A stretch of DNA of 64,000 bases. It comes from Acidobacteriaceae bacterium. GTDB taxonomy: Bacteria > Acidobacteriota > Terriglobia > Bryobacterales > Bryobacteraceae. The notes below the pieces were generated by a model, which made no database searches, was not told the origin of the DNA, and worked only from the letters and a program-made list of their open reading frames with translations. Location of the stretch: the NCBI GenBank assembly GCA_019240475.1, contig JAFAYI010000031.1, forward strand, positions 124,001 through 188,000, in the 5' to 3' direction. Positions 63,801-64,000 of the stretch are shown piece after piece. How positions within the stretch are numbered: position 1 is the stretch's first letter; each line of letters opens with the position of its first letter. A program made the translations under genes and the position numbers.

Positions 63801-64000
63801 TACGGACGCGACAATATGCACCGGTATTTACGTCATGAACTCGACAGCTACCTCCGCGGGCGAGGCGCTGAACTCCGCCATGAACCCCCGCTTGCGCTGG
63901 TTCAGCAGGAATCCTATGTCTGGTACCAAAAGGGCGGGCAGATTCTCTACACGCTCGCCGACTACATCGGCGAGGACAAGCTGGACCTCGCCCTTCATAA
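60825..64000 (+). CDS. ABC permease fused to M1-family aminopeptidase (runs off the window)
   Basis: An open frame from the ATG at 60825 (GGAGGA upstream) to the window edge, at least 1058 codons. The first half (about 1-600) has two sets of roughly six membrane helices, typical of ABC-2 permease. From about 640 a soluble M1 metallopeptidase region follows, with the zinc motif HELGHQWW (His954) and the third ligand Glu in ESLAEYSA. Fused ABC permease/M1 proteins are known in Acidobacteria and Bacteroidetes; function unclear, perhaps peptide handling at the membrane. The C-terminus is outside the window. Confidence 0.85.
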   Translation, partial: MLQFLEFCSFELKFRFKSVSTWVYFAIWFTFAFLCVASENFGPVSFGQGKVLLNGPFANTFNDVGAALFGIIIVAAIFGTSMLRDFQRDTYQILFTKPFSKFAYLGGRWIGSFVTTVFAFSGLLFGAFAGTFAPWADHTRIGPNHLWAYLQPFLFVTAVQIFFIGSAFFAVAALTRKTFIVYLQGVALFMLYVIGITVFSATRSLERFWSGILDPIGFILIDDITRYWTVVEKNTLYVTWSPALANGIFLYNRLLWIGVGLLSLAACWALFPVSVEALTARSQSRRAAKAKQQELDEVRPVRSLTSARLPVIQQVFGSGATITQFLSLTRLRLRNILRDIPFWAIVALLLAFGINNGHYAGRVADRNVWPVTYLVLQAVEGSATLFLYIVAALYTAELLWRERDTHFDGIHDAMPIAESTDWLSRLTAVLAIETILLFFTMLVGIFMQTIAGYYHYEIGQYLKELYLVTFPQIVTFTLLAFFVQTIVSNKFLGHGIIIGLFVLMPILFNFGWENTLYLIGQVPAYTYSDMNGYGHFAAPLFWAIVYWLSIAALLAVVAVAYARRGAEDSLRARTRLALARAPRLAPLAALFLLSALGCGSWYYYNAHVLNEYRNAKIRRDIQADYERQFKKYENALQPKVTAVDASVNIYPGRRSFDGSVRLTLENKLSQPIDRIYLTDQRQSVSDVRLDRPSHLLSSAARNIFSIYALDRPLAPGEGMLLTCNIGHQSRGFRDGDEPPEFAYNGTFFDSDYGPYLGYNRIIELTDPRRRREEHLPPLEEMANRGDPAHSLNNIFPHDSDWITYHTVVSTSSDQVALAPGYLQRSWSAGGRHYFEYSMGSTHVLDFYSFLSARYQVRKETYHSSHGDVALEIYYSPGHAYDLDDMLASTRAGLDYYQRVFSPYQFHQFRILEFPRYRNFAQSFANTVPYSENMGFIARLDKPTDIDFTYFVTAHELGHQWWAHQLIGADVQGSNMLSESLAEYSALQVMAHKYGRDNMHRYLRHELDSYLRGRGAELRHEPPLALVQQESYVWYQKGGQILYTLADYIGEDKLDLALH

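Overview
The window looks like about 37 kb of an Acidobacteria chromosome (Bryobacterales/Solibacter-like) with about 27 kb of accessory DNA on its left. The lineage is inferred from gene content: large TonB-dependent receptors with an N-terminal carboxypeptidase-regulatory domain, a PEP-CTERM protein, an FG-GAP/ASPIC protein next to TPR proteins, a stand-alone Ku, and an ABC permease fused to an M1 peptidase. No rRNA or species marker is present.

Region 1 (1-9035) is accessory. It holds a large serine recombinase with a small gene before it, a protein with a Gly-rich hydrophobic segment facing an XRE regulator, a HELTH putative zinc peptidase, and a lower-GC three-gene cassette: class I isoprenoid-synthase-like enzyme, polytopic membrane protein and UMF1-type MFS transporter.

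Region 2 (9036-27131) is an 18,049-bp integrative element in the 3' half of a tRNA-Pro(TGG) gene. A perfect 47-bp repeat bounds it. The rebuilt tRNA lies beside a tyrosine integrase, and paired 10-bp repeats with 12-bp phase near both ends look like integrase arm sites. The replication half (minus strand, about 24867-21900) has an excisionase-like HTH protein, a small unknown gene, a CHC2 zinc-finger primase fragment, a P4-type helicase, and an origin-like array of TTGTCCAC octamers. The other half has tail genes only: a chaperone-like gene, a chaperone-sized gene split by an apparent -1 frameshift, and a tape measure gene with one in-frame amber. I see no terminase, portal, capsid or lysis gene. 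Cargo includes an FRG-domain protein and a Panacea (SocA-like) antitoxin with an unrecognised partner. The element reads as a P4-like satellite, or as a decayed prophage with P4-like replication.

Region 3 (27163-64000) is chromosomal backbone: fabF-acpP, a YqiA-like esterase, a TonB-like protein with an internal tandem repeat, a hybrid histidine kinase, Ku, a PEP-CTERM protein, a CHASE3 kinase with its response regulator, a BNR/sortilin-like exported protein, a stress protein, an ECF sigma factor, two TonB-dependent receptors around FG-GAP and TPR genes, a membrane-anchored two-malectin regulator divergent from the second receptor, an HMG-CoA lyase/CoA-transferase operon, a PafA-like phosphatase, an NmrA-like protein, a decayed ydeI-like gene, and an ABC transporter whose permease/M1 peptidase runs off the right edge.
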